Of a DNA stretch of 64,000 nt, positions 42,691-57,300 are shown piece after piece. Positions within the stretch are counted from its first letter, which is position 1. Each line of letters starts with the position of its first letter. This stretch comes from Lycorma delicatula (taxonomy: Eukaryota > Arthropoda > Insecta > Hemiptera > Fulgoridae): assembly GCF_047948215.1 (NCBI RefSeq), contig NC_134455.1:302206147-302270146 (forward strand), in the 5' to 3' direction. Both the position numbers and the translations under genes were made by a program. The notes beneath the pieces are model-generated. The model did no database searches, had not been told where the DNA came from, and saw only the letters and a list, made by a program, of their open reading frames with translations.

Positions 42691-42696
42691 AATAAA
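42691..42696 (+). terminator. Poly(A) signal of lysozyme gene 2
   Basis: AATAAA 378 bp after the stop, followed within 40 bp by T-rich sequence. No closer canonical hexamer was noticed. Confidence 0.5.
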
Positions 42697-42754
42697 CGTT
42701 TTATTGATCAAATTACTTATTTTGTTTTTTATGGGTATCAACAACTATAGCCTG

Positions 42755-42850
42755 ATAGAGATTTGTAGCATATGTAAAAATGATATGACTGACTAGAATT
42801 TGAATTATTTCCCATTAACTTCTATGCTGAGAGTTAGGTTTAGGTACTTG
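42755..42850 (-). mobile_element. Degenerate SINE family A fragment
   Basis: GATTTGTAGCATATGTAAAA and the following GACTGACTAGAATTTGAA align loosely with the reverse-oriented SINE at 29471-29633. Old copy without visible ends. Confidence 0.45.
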
Positions 42851-43988
42851 TTTTTCTATGTGGAAGATCTATGGGTTGAGGACTAACCTAGTAGATATAC
42901 TTTAACTTTCTTGGTTGGTCTATCTGCAAGTTACCATATTTTTTACCAGTGACGTGCTGCTGGGATTGCAAGTGGATGTTCATATTTGGAAAGGTGATGT
43001 CATTTTAAATATTGTTATTAATAATTAAAAAAAAAATTACTTAATTTTATCAATATGTTTGAAAGATACCAAAAGTATGATGTGTATTATTGGAAATTAA
43101 AAATCTTGAACTCAATTTATAAAGTTCCCCCTACAGTTGTTGCAAATAATAACAATAAACACATTTTTGCAAATCTTCTGATTTGTAGATTATGAGTTTT
43201 TTGTTATTTATTGTGTTTATAATTGTTAAAAAAATTTGTTTACTTTTGTTTTATACTTGAGCAGTTGTTTATTATTTAGCTTTCTCCTTTTATCTTAACA
43301 TTTTTAAAGGGAATCCTTCAACATCAGAGTTAATAAAAAAAAAGACAGCTGTAGCATGAACGCTATAAAATTTTCATTAATAATGAATTATATTTATGTT
43401 TATATAATGATGTTAGCATCTTCCCAAGGAATTAATATAAAACTAAAAAGTTGCTCAATTGATTTAAAATTTAGGTATTTATTTAATGAAATAAAAGAGG
43501 ATTATGTATTTAATTAAATTAATAAAAATTGACCTCTATTCCATATCAGTCGATTAAAAATCCTATTCGGATTTTTCTTACATCCCACTTGAGCATGAAG
43601 CAGCAAAAATGCAATCTGAACAACCAAGTTTGCAGAATTGAAAGCTTATATATATAGAATGTTTAGATATATTTTTTTATGTTATACTATTTACTAAAAT
43701 AAAATCCAATTTTTTAAAACATATGATTTATTTTTTTAATTGATTAAAAAAAACAGGAGGTTCTCAATTTGATCTGAATGATTATACACATTCTTCTAAA
43801 ATTATTTTCAAATGCTTTGTTAGTGACATAGTAGGAAATAATTTTACTGTAGGGGATCAGATTAGAATTAATATACTTAAAAAAAAAAAATAATAACTTG
43901 TGTAGGTGCAGGTGTGAAAAAAGAACTCTTCCCCAGAAACTAATTGTTATTGGTCATGTCAATGTTTATTATCAGGTTTTAATTAACA

Positions 43989-44068
43989 TTTTCACACGCT
44001 ACAAAAATTTTCATTCATCTCATCCTCTGAAGTAATACCTAATGGAGATTCCGGAGGTAAAAAAAGAA
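43989..44068 (+). mobile_element. 5'-truncated SINE family A tail
   Basis: Only the last 80 bp are present: TTCACACGCTACAAA, CATCCTCTGAAGTAATACCT and CCGGAGGTAAAAAAAG. A perfect 13-bp duplication, GTTTTAATTAACA, lies at 43976-43988 and 44069-44081. The head was lost at insertion. Confidence 0.85.
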
Positions 44069-44084
44069 GTTTTAATTAACAATG

Positions 44085-47000
44085 CGTGATAAAGCTTGGG
44101 TGACATGCAGGTGCACATGTAATTTCACTTTATCAAAAATAAGGATACAGCTACATGTAGGACCAAATAAATAAACCTGTCACAGATATTTAGACATTTT
44201 TAGATCATTATAAAATTGTTTCACTTTCTAATTTCTTTCCTTTTGTAATGTTATGAATCATTAAAGAAATGTCAGATTGAATGTATTATTGTCTTTTATT
44301 TAAGAAAAGATTAAAAAATTGCTGTTTCTTATTCATTTTATTTCAGTGTTATTACCAATCTAAGTTTTGTTTCTTGATTTATAATTAATTAAAAAATAAT
44401 GTCAAATTGCAACTCTAAAAATACTGTAAGGAAAGATTCCTGTACATATGAGCTGTATAGAACTCAATATATATTTTAAATTTCAAGTTAGATGAATTTA
44501 AATGTCATGCAAATTACAGGGCTCAAAAACAAATTATTAAAAAAGACTGGTCTTATATATATTCTGATGTGGAAACACAGCAGGAAATCAGTTTAGCCTA
44601 TTTTTCAGTGGTTCTGGAATATCACTAAATATTTTATTCTATTTACCTTTTAGAATTTTAATCGACTATATAAACTAGTGGAAATGTCAAACTTATATTT
44701 GGGTTTTATGTGTGCTTCAGAAAAAGGTTATCCTTTTTGAATCGAGCAGTGAAAATTAAAATAATCAATAAAATTATTATTTAATAAAAATATTTTGTTA
44801 ACAAATAATTAAAAAAAAATTATAAAAATTTTTTTAAAAAATTACAAACTACTCACTTTTGAATAATAAGGCACAACTGAAGCAAGGGCTGTTAATTAGC
44901 TTAGAAAATTAATTTGAAAGAACTACTTCTGTATAGTTTTAAAGTGAACAATTTATAATCTTAAAATGTTTAAAATGGTTCGTCTTTTAGTTCTTAAAAA
45001 AAAGTAATATTTTAATGTGAAAAATAATTAGTGCATCAAGTCATGAAAATACAAAGCTCACTAACATTTCAGCAACAGAATTAATATTAACTGAAAGATG
45101 TAAAATTGTTCTGCCGAGAGAAAAATATATTGTATACATGCATTTATTTTATTTAATGTTACATCAGTAAATATAAAGTGAATTCATCTCACCTTTGAAC
45201 TTGACTTAGATAAAAATGATTAGAAAAGTCATGGTAAGCAGAAGCCCTTCAAGAATTATGAAAAAGCTGAACAACATGACAGAGGGAAATATACATCACT
45301 TTCACAGTGTATTCAGTTGCTAATAACAGAGTATCAAAAAAAAAAAGAAAAAGAAAGGATGAAGACAATTTTCTTAGTAACTTTTTTTATTATTTACTCA
45401 ATTGACACTATTCTACAAATATACATGTTGAATTAAAAATAAAATGTAAATATACTTCTAATTTAACACATTATAGTTTCAGTATTAAATTATTATTATT
45501 ATTATTTTTATTAGTATAATTATTTTTACATTTTATTGTTTCAACAGAGAAATGTTAAACCTGTGAGCATATACTACTTTTATTGTTGATTTATTTTATT
45601 ATTGCTAACATTTTCCTTACACTTACCAGATTTTTATTAACATTTATTATTTTATATTATTTAAATTAAATGAACATAGAAATGTATATACTATCAAATC
45701 AAAACACAAATTACTTATTAAAAAAAAATATAATGCTGTATTTTTTGTTTTGTATAATACACTACTGAGTTTAATACTACTGATTGTTGGTTGATATTGT
45801 GGTATGTATGTGTTCTTTTTGGTCTGGTCAGTCTCAGGAAATTATTCCTGAGGTAACAATACTAATTTATAATTCTTCTTAATAGTTAATTACGAGAAAT
45901 ATCTTTTAACGCAGAACAGGCAATGTTATGTTTGTTGTAAATTAGATTTGCTTAAAGGCTTTTAGTTTTTGTGTTATAGCAAATAATAACTTCTTTAAAA
46001 TCTTTACGATGCCCAGTTTCTTTGAAATGGGATTTAGTATATAAAAAATATTTTGATCACTTTGACTTGCTCCTTACAAGTTGAATCAGCAGGATCAATT
46101 AAAAAACTTAAAAGTTGAAACATGTTTTATAGTTTTTTACAAATTTGCATATTGATTATTTACATTATTTAAAAAAAACTGAATGAATTAATTTTTATGA
46201 TTCCTTTTATGTAGTTTATTGCTTTTGCATCAGCTAAGTATACAAGTATATCAGTAGCCTTTAAAATTAATGAAATTTTTCAATTAAGCCTTTTTGAAAA
46301 TTTCATTTTTGTTGTATTTGAGTAAAGATAATTTTAATGTAATGTGAATGTATAACAACTTAATTTGGATAAGAATAATGAAAATTTAAATACAGAGAAG
46401 ATCTTCCTGAAATGAAATATAGGACCTGAACAAGATTGGGACTGCCTAGACTTCAAGTGATTTCCCTCTTGGAACTACAAATAACCTTTGGACATGATCT
46501 TTGGATCTCTCTACCAGACTAACTTGAAGTATAAAGCAGTGAGTGACATCTCTAGTTTAAAAATTATACCAAACTAGAGATTTTGTGATTATATGAATGA
46601 ATGGCTGATTGCATTGATTTTTATCCCTATAAATTATTTTTATATATTTAATTATTTTATATTTTAAAGAAAATCAATTATAGGTTGTGTTAAATTTAGT
46701 ATTTCTTAAGAGTTTTTTTATTTTTTATAATAACTTCTAACAAATGAATTGATCGTACTTTGATTTTATGTAATAAAAATACTTGTTCACAAATCTACAT
46801 CTTTTTACGCCACAGTAAAAATAAATTACTTAGTTAGAACTTTGCAATGAGTGCATTCTCTGAGAATAGTTCCTAATGTTGGTTATCCTTTTTCATTTAA
46901 CAGACTACTTACTACTAAGTGTAAGTGTCACTTACTACTGTAAGTGACTACTTACTATTAAAAACACAAATGTAATGTGATCAGATTCTACATGTGATGA

Positions 47001-48030
47001 ATTATGTGCAGTAATATTTTTAATTAGTTTGTCATTCTGCTTACATTTTTTTTTGTAAGAAAAGAAATGTCCTTTTGTTTTATTTAGTTAATCTTGGAAT
47101 TTTAGGTACATAGAAAAATTTTCTAAATTTTTTCTGAAAAATGGCTGAATGATGTAGTTTGTATTTGTGCAGTAATAAACTATTTTTCTTCTATAATGTA
47201 TAATAACATCCTATTATGACTTGCCTGCATATGTAATCATTGTGCAGTTGCTAAATGAGTTATAATTCAAGTCCAACATAGCAGCAGCATTTTCAGGTTC
47301 TGGGTAAGACAATAAACAGCATCCTCTTACAAATTTGTAATTCCACAAAACATGGAACATCTTGAGAGTAGTACCTGGAAATAAAAGGGCGTGAAATAAG
47401 AATAAAGTGCCAGTATCTGAATCCAATTAATTGATTCCTGCAGTTAAAGGTTCCTGATTACAGTTTCACTCTCTACTGTTAATAGTTTTGACTGATGACT
47501 GGAGCAATTGATGGCATTAAATATACATATTTAAAAAAAAATAATTCTCTTTATCTTATTATGAAATGAACATGTTAGCAATGAATTATTGTTGTACTAT
47601 GCTCTCTGACTATTCATACATCTTTTAAGTCCAGACCTTGGAAAAGTAATGCAAATTATTACCAAAAATAATGAAAACTGAGTTTGAAAATGTGATTTTG
47701 ATATAAAATTGAGTATTCAGAAGGTTTATGTTGAAAAATTGCTCTACTTGCTCCTTTATAACAACCTAAAATCCTTGATTTTTTTTTATTAGTCCATCTA
47801 ATTAACAAAAAAATAGAAGTTAATACAATAAAATTCATGTTTGCAGAATTGCTTCATTTTTTAGTTGCATGTAATAATACTAGCAACCCAAGAGAGAAAG
47901 ATAAAGTTCAAGGAAATTTAAAATATTAGAATAATTCAAACAAAAAAGATAAACTGAAGGTCCAGATAACTTCTCATTATCATATTTTTTTTAGAAAAGA
48001 GAGAATACCAGGGATGTAACAGAAAGAAAA
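44085..48030. other. AT-rich intergenic DNA, no gene found
   Basis: No exon-like or element-like sequence could be supported. A somewhat less AT-rich patch at 46395-46560 has no useful reading frame. An 11-bp hairpin is at 46548-46581. Confidence 0.5.
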
Positions 48031-48039
48031 AATGAGGGA

Positions 48040-48340
48040 TTAAATATTAAAGTAATGGAAAATTGTATGCTAAAAATTAAAGAATTTTGTTATTTGGGAA
48101 GTGAAATAAGAGAAGATAGAGAAAATAAGGCAGACATCAAAAGCAGACTAGCATGAGCAAGAAATTTCTTATGAAAAACACTTAAAATCAATACAGATTT
48201 AATAATTAAAAAAAAGTTATTTTTAAAGATTTTTTGTGAAGTGCAGCACTTTTTGATAGTAAGATATGAACAATAGGACAAAACACAGAAAAGAAAAATT
48301 AGACTTTTGAAATGTAATATTGGTGAAGGATATTGATAAT
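48040..48340 (+). mobile_element. Non-LTR RT C-terminal remnant (RTE-like)
   Basis: The plus strand reads KIKEFCYLGSEIREDRENKA then DIKSRLA, a stop, ARNFL and KINTDLIIKKKLFLKIFCEV. This is the usual order of the RT thumb and connection region in RTE-type elements. Several stops. Ends undefined; a decayed continuation may reach 48560. Confidence 0.72.
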
Positions 48341-50096
48341 TAGGTGAACTGATGAAAATATGAAATTAAAATTGTTTAAGCAAACAGAAGTTTGTAGTAC
48401 AATCTTGTAAAGAGATGAACTACTTTAGGTAGATAAGTGGATTATCTATTACAATTTTTAGTTATAGAGGGATTTGTTGAAGGCAACAACTGTAGAAAAA
48501 ATCTAGAAAACTGAAAGGAATAGAGAATAACCAACTAATAATTTTAAAAGAAAAAAGTTGTTTTTCTGACAGAGTTAGATACAAGTTAAAACTGTAGTAT
48601 CTTCTCCATTAAAAAGACTACAGTTAAATTGAGTGTCGCTTATTTTTTTCAATGAAAAGCCTGCCTAATCAGTTATTATTTTAATCACTTTAGCTATTTA
48701 GAAAAAAAGTCAGTTTCACCTCTAGAAAACTTACAACTCTAACTGTTTGTATAAAAAAAAGAAGAAAAATAAATATTTTTCTTTGAAGTTTGTTCTTATG
48801 ATTGATAATACAAGTATCTTTGGCTAGAAGAGTAGTCTAATTGTGTTGACAAATTAAAATGCTGCTATAAAATATAGTGCACCATTTCTTACCTCATGTA
48901 ATTATAAAATTAGAAAGAGAAAAGCAATCGAAAACTTGTGTTTCAAATAAATTCTACATAAATGTATAGTAAGTACTTTTGAAATCAATTGGCAGTTTGT
49001 CATATACTTCCTCATTTACCTACCCTACCAATTTTGGTTATTCCCCCATATCACTTGCTGTTATTTTAAATAGCTGTGTATTATGACATAATACTTCTTT
49101 ACAGTTTGTACTCCAGAAGTTTTGTCACTCTATATAAATAAATATTCTTTAAATGCAATCACTAATGTATTATGAAGATGGATATCGGACTTGTTCATAC
49201 CCCATATACTCATATTTAGGTAATCTACTTCATCAGATATGGATTTCCTAAATCCAAGATTTTTTTTTCAATGTAACAAATAGCTGAGTTGTTGGTATTA
49301 GTAGATTAAAGTGTGTCATTGAATTTTTTTTCAAAGTTGATGAAAGAAACAACATTTTTATTTCAGTAGAACTTTCATGGGAAATAATTTTAAATACACT
49401 TTAAGTCAGTAGGGTTGAATGTCATATTTTTATAATATAACAGTGTTATTTGAAAATAAATAGTTATTTTTTTAATATCTTAATAATCCAATATATAAGC
49501 TTCAACCTTGAATATGAGAGTATATGTGAAAAGTTTGTAGTGTTAAAAAAATCTCACGTCTCACTGATATTATTTTATTTTTTTTCTGAGTTTTTTATTC
49601 TATGTTTTAGCATGATTACTATTTCCATGTTTGTTTCACACGAATCATTGTTAATTGATAAATGAATTAACATTAATTAGTGTTATTAGAAATCGTATCT
49701 GAATTTTTTCCATATTTGTTGAACTTTAGAACAGTACTCAGAATATCAAATTTCATCTGCTTTTACTATGTATATGTTTTGCAAGTTAATTATAATATAA
49801 ATTTGTTATATATGTATCCGGTTAATTTGTTATATTTATTTAAAGCTATTTTGAAAGGCAGTTTTGGGTCCATCCAATACTTTCATTAAGTAACTTGAAA
49901 AATATTCCAGAATATGCTTATGCAGTTGAAAAGGTTTTTCAGGAATTTTTTCATAATTTTTAAAATAAGAATTTCAAGAATGCACTTCATATTATATTAT
50001 CTTAATAATACAATGAAACCTTGGAAAAATGTTGAAGCCAGAAAATATGACTAAAATATAAAAATGTCTAAAATTATAAACACATGAAATGTGCTC

Positions 50097-50168
50097 CTAA
50101 AATATAGACACCTAATAAAATGTCTAAAAATTATAAACACCTCTAAACAGAAGGTGTCTATATTTTAG
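50097..50168. repeat. 17-bp perfect inverted repeat
   Basis: CTAAAATATAGACACCT at 50097-50113 pairs exactly with 50152-50168, loop 38 nt. Related TCTAAAATTATAAACAC repeats surround it, suggesting a small decayed foldback unit. Confidence 0.75.
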
Positions 50169-53100
50169 ATGAGAAAAAAATGTTATTCCAATTCTTGTAA
50201 ATGAAAAATTTATCTAAAAGAGCCTGAAAATTTAAAAACAGATTTAATAAAAATTAAGACTTTTTTAAAGAAAAAAAAAAACATGGAATTGATTTTGTTT
50301 CATTTCTTTCAACAGAAAAGAGTTTTTAAACTGAACAATTAAGATTGTTTGTATTCTTTGATTTCAGGAACTCCTCTTCAGCTATGAGTTGGGTCATTTA
50401 GGTATAATGATATATTTTTTTGGGGAATTTTCATAACAATAATCTTGTCTGAAAATTCTTGTCATTATTCTGATGTTTTGTGGTGAAGTATTGAATGTAA
50501 AATCTGCATTTTCTTTTAAACAGATTTCTCTCAATTTTTGCTTGTAGTAAACTTGGACAACTGACTAATACACTGGATTGACAATGATGATGACATTTAG
50601 AATTTTTTTCACAAATTTCTTTTAAGAAAACTTTCCTTTAAAAAATACATTAATTTTAGTTTAATGCAAAGGATTGCAATTTACAGTTTGCAAAATTGGT
50701 ACCATATTTGGTAACCATGTCTGGTTTAACAAGCATTGCAATTCGTATACCTTTATAGATAAAGAATAGAAATTTTTTTTTCATAAAAAAGAATGTGAGA
50801 ATTAAGAACAGGATATGGGCAAGGAATATATTTAGTCTGATTATAGTGTATGTTTTTAATGCGTATAAAAATTATATACTGAAATATTTTTGCCAGCATG
50901 TTTTTTGTTCCATTGTACCCACTTGGTTCATTGGTTAGAGTATTTCATTAAGAACCCAACCTTGGAGACTATAAAACTGTCCACAAGTTTAGTATTATTG
51001 GTAGCTGGAAGTATCCATTGTTTAAGGTTTCATTGTGTTATAATGATAACATCATATTTTATATTACTTTTATTTATTTATAATATTATATAAAATAATG
51101 ATTTGAAGTATTTCATATTTACAAAACAGGAGATAATTTTAGTCGATAGTTTTATAGTCAAGCTACATCTTTCTCTAACTTGTAACAGTACTTGTTTCTC
51201 ATCTTGATAAAATATACTTTGGACCCTATCTAAAGTTATATTTCAATTATTGTTTATAATTCAAGAATTTTTAACAAAAAGATGGCCATTGTGTAGACAC
51301 AAATACTACAGTCATTTCTATGTTTCAACTGGTGTTAAAACCTAGGAAGTCTGACTTGAACTGAAAGTTAGCTTTAAAAATACCATTAATTGTTTATGAC
51401 CATACTAAACAACTCATAGGAAAAAAGTATTCCGTGAAAACTTTCACTGCCATAATGATATAACCAACCACTGGTGACTTCTATAACCACAGAATGTAGT
51501 GTATTAAGTACTATGTGCAACCCCCTTACAATATTTTGTTAAAAACAATGTATTTGGCCTAATACTTTAATTTGTGTATTGAACAACAAAAATTATTTTT
51601 CAGATTTTTTACCTAAGAACAATTTTTTTGCTAAAAAGTTGCTGGTTTTTTGTAAAATTAAAAAAAAAAAAAAATAGAAATAAAGCATTATTACAAAAAA
51701 AATCTATCAAGATTTATAAAATCAGAATCAAAGATTTAGAATAAACACACATATTTCCATCATTATTAATATTATGAGAATTTTTTTTAGTCAACAAATG
51801 TAATATGTGCCCACTTGGTTTTACTCCACTTCTTTTTTCGTAAAATTGTGATAAATATGATTAAATCTAATTCTATTTTGGCACATGCAAGGGTTCATTC
51901 TTGTCAAAATTGGGCCATTATACTCTTTTATTGAAAAAATAATTATAGCAGTGTTATATTTTTATTATAAAAAATTTGTATTCAACAAAAGTACACAAAT
52001 ATAGTTTACTAGTAAGCAAATGCATGTATTAATTTAATTTCACAAAAAAGATATATAGAAAAGACTGAAGAATTTTTCATGATTTATTCTGAAAACTTAA
52101 GTAAAGTAGTAAAATATTCAATTTAATTTTTTAAAATGAATGTTTTATGCTTTTTTATTTTACAACTGTCTCATTTATGATACTAATTGTTAAACTGATA
52201 CTACAATGCCTTTGTGAAATAACTTAAAATGCAAGAAAAAACTCTCTTCATACATTTTGCCATTTTATCAATGTCTTCATCATGATTCTTTTCTTACACT
52301 TACTTAATTCTTATCAAAGAATTTTTATTACCAATATAATAACACACATAATATTAAAAACATTTTAATTTTTTACTTATAGCTTTTAAAACAGGTTTTT
52401 TAATAGTGAGAACATTTTTTACTCTTTAGCAGTGAGATAACAGTAGAAACTCTAAAACATTATTACCCAAAATTCATAGAAAATTTACTGATTACCTCCT
52501 GTGCACTGAATCTGAACAGACATTTTGCTACCATTTTAAGTATTCACTCAGATTCTGCTGCTAGTAATGGAAGACATTTGTACAAACCAAAGAAATTATT
52601 TGCTTATTTGACAATACAAACTTGCTTCCACCTCCCTTATACATTTTTAGGGAATTAAAAAATTGATATTCATACAAAATATATAGTTAGTTTAAAGTAA
52701 GAGGTTTATTTAGAGCCTACTTTAAAGTAGGCTTCAATAAATCAGAATTTGACGATTGATGTGCCTGGTAGAGGTTTTGGTATATTTTAACTCTAAATTA
52801 TAAAAATATTTTCTCTCTTTATTGTAAAAATAATGGAAAGTAGGAATATTTTTTCTGTAGAATTTTCATAATGAAAATGATAAGTGGTTTTAAATAAATA
52901 CCCATTATTATCTTTTCACCTAAATATTATTCTTATTGTTAGCTTCTGTAACTCTACAACTTTTAGGAAAATCTACAGAATTATATTAAGTGGGATATTT
53001 AATTTATCTTAATTAAATATCTATTATTTTTTAAAAACAGTATTCACATTAAATAAAATGGATAAAAAATAACTTCTTTTGTATCAGTTTTTTTTTTTAT

Positions 53101-54280
53101 AAAAGATGATCATCAAATTTGAAAACAATTTTATATTTTTCATAATAATTTTGTCCAGGATTGTAACACGAGCTTTTTGAAATTAAACACTGTACTAACT
53201 GATTTATAATGAAAAATAGAAGTGGATTTCAAAAAAAAAAATATATAAGTGTTCCATTTATTTTAGTTACAATAGGTTCATTAAATGATACATAAAAATT
53301 AACACAGATTGCTTTATTTTTCAAAGCTTGACAATTTTTAGAGATTTTAAAATTTACCTTTTTTAAATCCTTTTTATATATATATTTTTTAAATTTTATG
53401 ATTGTAAAATTATTAAAATGATACTACAAAGCTTTTGTGAAATAACTTAAAATGCAGAAAAAAATTTTCTTTTTATATTTTGCCATTTTATCAATATTTT
53501 AATGATTTTTTTTTTCTTATACACCAGATGCTTACTTAATTTCTTAACAGGCAAATATCAAGTAAGAATCTTACTGTAACGTAACTACAGGAAAATTCAT
53601 ATAACTCACATATTTATTTCATTATCAAATGTGATGCATACCCACTAAAAATACAGTATTACATATACAGAGAAATAACTAAACATTTTGTTTTGGCTAT
53701 ATCTACTAAACTTGCTTTATTCAATATTGCAATCAAATATGCATTTATGAAATATCCTATCCTGAACTATCTTTCAGCTAATTGGTGCTATGATCAACAT
53801 ACTTTTATTAAAATGGGTTTGGTAGCACAGCTCAGCTAATCTTTGACTTTTTTTCACTTGTCAATCATTATTACAATCAAATACAATTACTTAGGACCTG
53901 TTTTTTCTAGTTAAATTTAAAGTAGAATTTTATTTTATAAAGAAAAAGTTGTAACTATTTTACTGCATATATATCGTATAGTTCTATGACATCATTTTAA
54001 ATTTTATGAAAGAATTCTGATATACTGGATTAATCTTTATAGATTTTATTTTTGTATTATATTTATAAAAATAATCACAATATTATTTACCTAAAAAATT
54101 ATCAAAGACTTTTGTGCATTTCCCTCTTCATTTATTAAAAAAAAATTATTGAGAAAAAATTTTATTTTATTCATATGAAATACTGCAGTTCATTAAGATG
54201 ATGACACCAAAGTCCATTGTGTTAATTTTCTTTTCATAGCTGGATTCTGTTAAATAATTCATACTTCAACTTGTTATTTG

Positions 54281-54304
54281 TTAAATTAAATTAAATTAAA
54301 TTAA
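54281..54304. repeat. TTAAA pentanucleotide array
   Basis: Nearly five tandem TTAAA units. Confidence 0.85.
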
Positions 54305-57300
54305 ATGATAATAATCTCATTGAGAGTAATTAAAAAAGAAAATAAAATTTATAAGAAAATAATATTTTTTCTTTAAAGATAGCATTTTCAGATAACTTTC
54401 CTCATATATTAATTTATAACTAGCACATGCAATACCTGCCATAATATATTCTGTTACATCTTACCTCACAGACTAAAGCATTAGAATTTAAAAAAAAGTG
54501 AAATGGAGTGCTACAGTTCTTCTAATTAATGAGATTTTGCAGGAATTAGGAAATTACTTGTTCTGTTCTTGTAGTCAAGAAAGTAACTGGTTGTAAAATA
54601 AACTGGCTGCAGTATTTGTATCTTGAAAAAATTATTGAGTGATCTAGAATCTACCTGGCTACAAAAATACAACAAAATGTCAATTACAATAATTGATGTT
54701 CACATTATTTAGTTATCTAACATTACAGTAATTTATAAATTTACATTTAATTAAATAAACTTATAATTTTCAGTACAGATACCTCCTTTGCTACCTCCTT
54801 CAGTACAAATACATTATCATATACATTGAATCTTTATTGTTATTATAAAAATTCAAATTATTAAATAAATAACTTTTCGTTTATTAGGTTAATGGATTTT
54901 TTATCCATTTCCCCACTCTTATTTACTTATAGCTTGCCAAAGCTTAATTGAACAAATAAAACCTAGGATGCATGATTTAGGAAATTAACATGAATTAAAA
55001 TGTGATTTGCAATCAAGCTGAAAAATAGTTCTCATTTATTAAAATAATGTGACTTATAATTTACACAATGTGATGGTAATCTGTTTATATCTTTGCTTTC
55101 ACAAAAATATATTTTATGTAAATTTGTATACCTATTATTATATAATTAGTTAATTATATATTTAAAAAAGTAAGTTCTGTTTCAATTTAATATAAACTGT
55201 TATTTTTAATTTTATAATAAATGATTTATATATATATATATATATCATAAATAATAAAGTTACATGTAGGGAATATAACAGATTCATCTGTGTCTCAAGG
55301 GAAAAACAAGGAATTTTGTTCTACTGTATTTTTTACCACTAACCTACCAGTTCAGTCATTATTTTCTTGATATTTGTCTTGTACCTAGAGTGTGACAAAA
55401 ATTTGGGGTTAATGAATCTAAAACAAAAAATGAAAATTCCAGAAGTCTGGTATGTGCTTATTAATAATTCTTGGACAAAGCCTATGTAATTTGAAGTAAT
55501 TAGAAATTATAAATACTTTATTAAAACTTGACTAATTTTTCAGTGATTAAGATGTACTTAAATGTCCATTTTGAACACAACAGGTTCATGAAACCAAGCA
55601 ATATTTATTCTACATATTCCATAGATTAACTTATAGTGGCTCCTGTAATTCTTCATGTGATTAAGAAGAACAATGTTCACAAAATTGAAAAAAAATAGTT
55701 GGTAAAACATTGTTTTACCATCAAGATTCTTCATCCTCAGACGTCTGAGAAGATCTAATGAGAACTTTCAAGATTTGCTGTGACTAATAAAGTTGTATTC
55801 ATAACTACTACTCTACATTACCTTGCAGAAAACTTATGAATATGATGCCTGTGAAATTTTATTTTTTTTGGATAAATTTGTTTAATTTTATTCCAACAAT
55901 AGAACAGTAAAAATTGTCAGCAATACTGCAGTTTTTGAAAGTATATTATTAATATTGTTGTACTATGTATAATATAAGAAATAAATTTTATCCTAAATAT
56001 AACAAAAGTTATGTAGATTATTATTTTCGTGCTTTATTTTTTTACCATACTTTTGAAGTAATTCTTTTCTTTTGTGTTTTGTAGACAATTTTTGGGAATT
56101 CTATAATTTTTAGAATGAAAATGAATTTGACATACCTTGTTTTCCCACTCTTTTTATGTAATGAAACTGAATTTTAATGGTTATGTTTTTGTGCAATGGA
56201 AATAATTAAAAATTAATAATAAAATTTAGTACCGGTTGTATTTAGTTTTTTATTTTTAAACCTGAATTTAGAACAGTTCTGCATTTCAAACTTATAGATT
56301 CAATTTTCTCAAAAGCAAGATAATATGACACCTTGTTCTTTCTGTGGACCCTTCAAATGTTTAAAATAGAAAATTGGTATTATTTTTCTACTACATACAA
56401 ACATCTGAAAAAATGGCCCCTCTTTGTAGGGAAGTTTGTCAGCCTGTGAATGTAGAAACCAAGAGTTTTATTTCAGCCTGTGACCCAAAAATTAGACCAT
56501 CTAACTCTTGTGTCATGGACATTCAAATCCTATTAAAAAAATAATTGATTATAATTATGGATATGAATCCGCAATTTGTAGCAACATAGTACCAGTGAAA
56601 AAACAACTGATTTGTGATAATGGTGACCACAATCTAAACTGTTGAGTTATATTATATTTATATTAATACTCGTATTGTTTAACACAGATAACTAGAAATT
56701 ATGATTGTTTTTGCATGTATTCTTCCCATTAATCAAAATTAATTTGGTAGATCCACTATAATGAAAAATAAAGGCTGATAGGTAAAAACATTTATGGAAA
56801 AGAAAAATGATGCGGCACTTATTTAGTGGACAAGGTGGAAAAAATTAATTATCTTCGAAATAGACTGAACATACTTATCAAGTAATCATTTTTTTCTGTC
56901 TTAAATTGAATTTAATAATATAAAATACCTTAAAGTTATCAAATTTGTTTGTAGTTTTTATACAGTGATAAGAAACAGAGTACTTTATTTCAAATTTAAT
57001 TACATTTAAATTAAATGTTATATTATGTAATTAAATAAATTACAGCTGTTTGAAGAATGCATTAACATAGTTCAGTTTTATTTTATTATTATTAGAAAAA
57101 TTATTTACATTTACATAAGCAGAATTATCCAATTATATTTAGTGTTATAAATTATAATTATGAAATATTATTTCAATACTTTTAAATAACCTGAAATATA
57201 ATAATCATAAATCTAGTAAAAGAATTAGCAATAAAATTTGATTAAATCCGGAATATTGTATTATTGATTTTTATTAACAAAATATTTATTATATCTGTAC

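Noticed and set aside
46395..46560. Less AT-rich patch as a possible exon
   Set aside because: Stops in all useful frames and no matching splice sites.
50890..51093. Frame with tRNA-like GGTTAGAGTATTTCATTAAG nearby, possible tRNA or SINE
   Set aside because: No B box, no cloverleaf pairing and no tail could be found.
56328..56375. CSFCGPFKC peptide resembling the CGPF motif of the lysozymes
   Set aside because: The surrounding residues do not match any lysozyme exon, splice sites and phase do not fit, and the frame ends at once.
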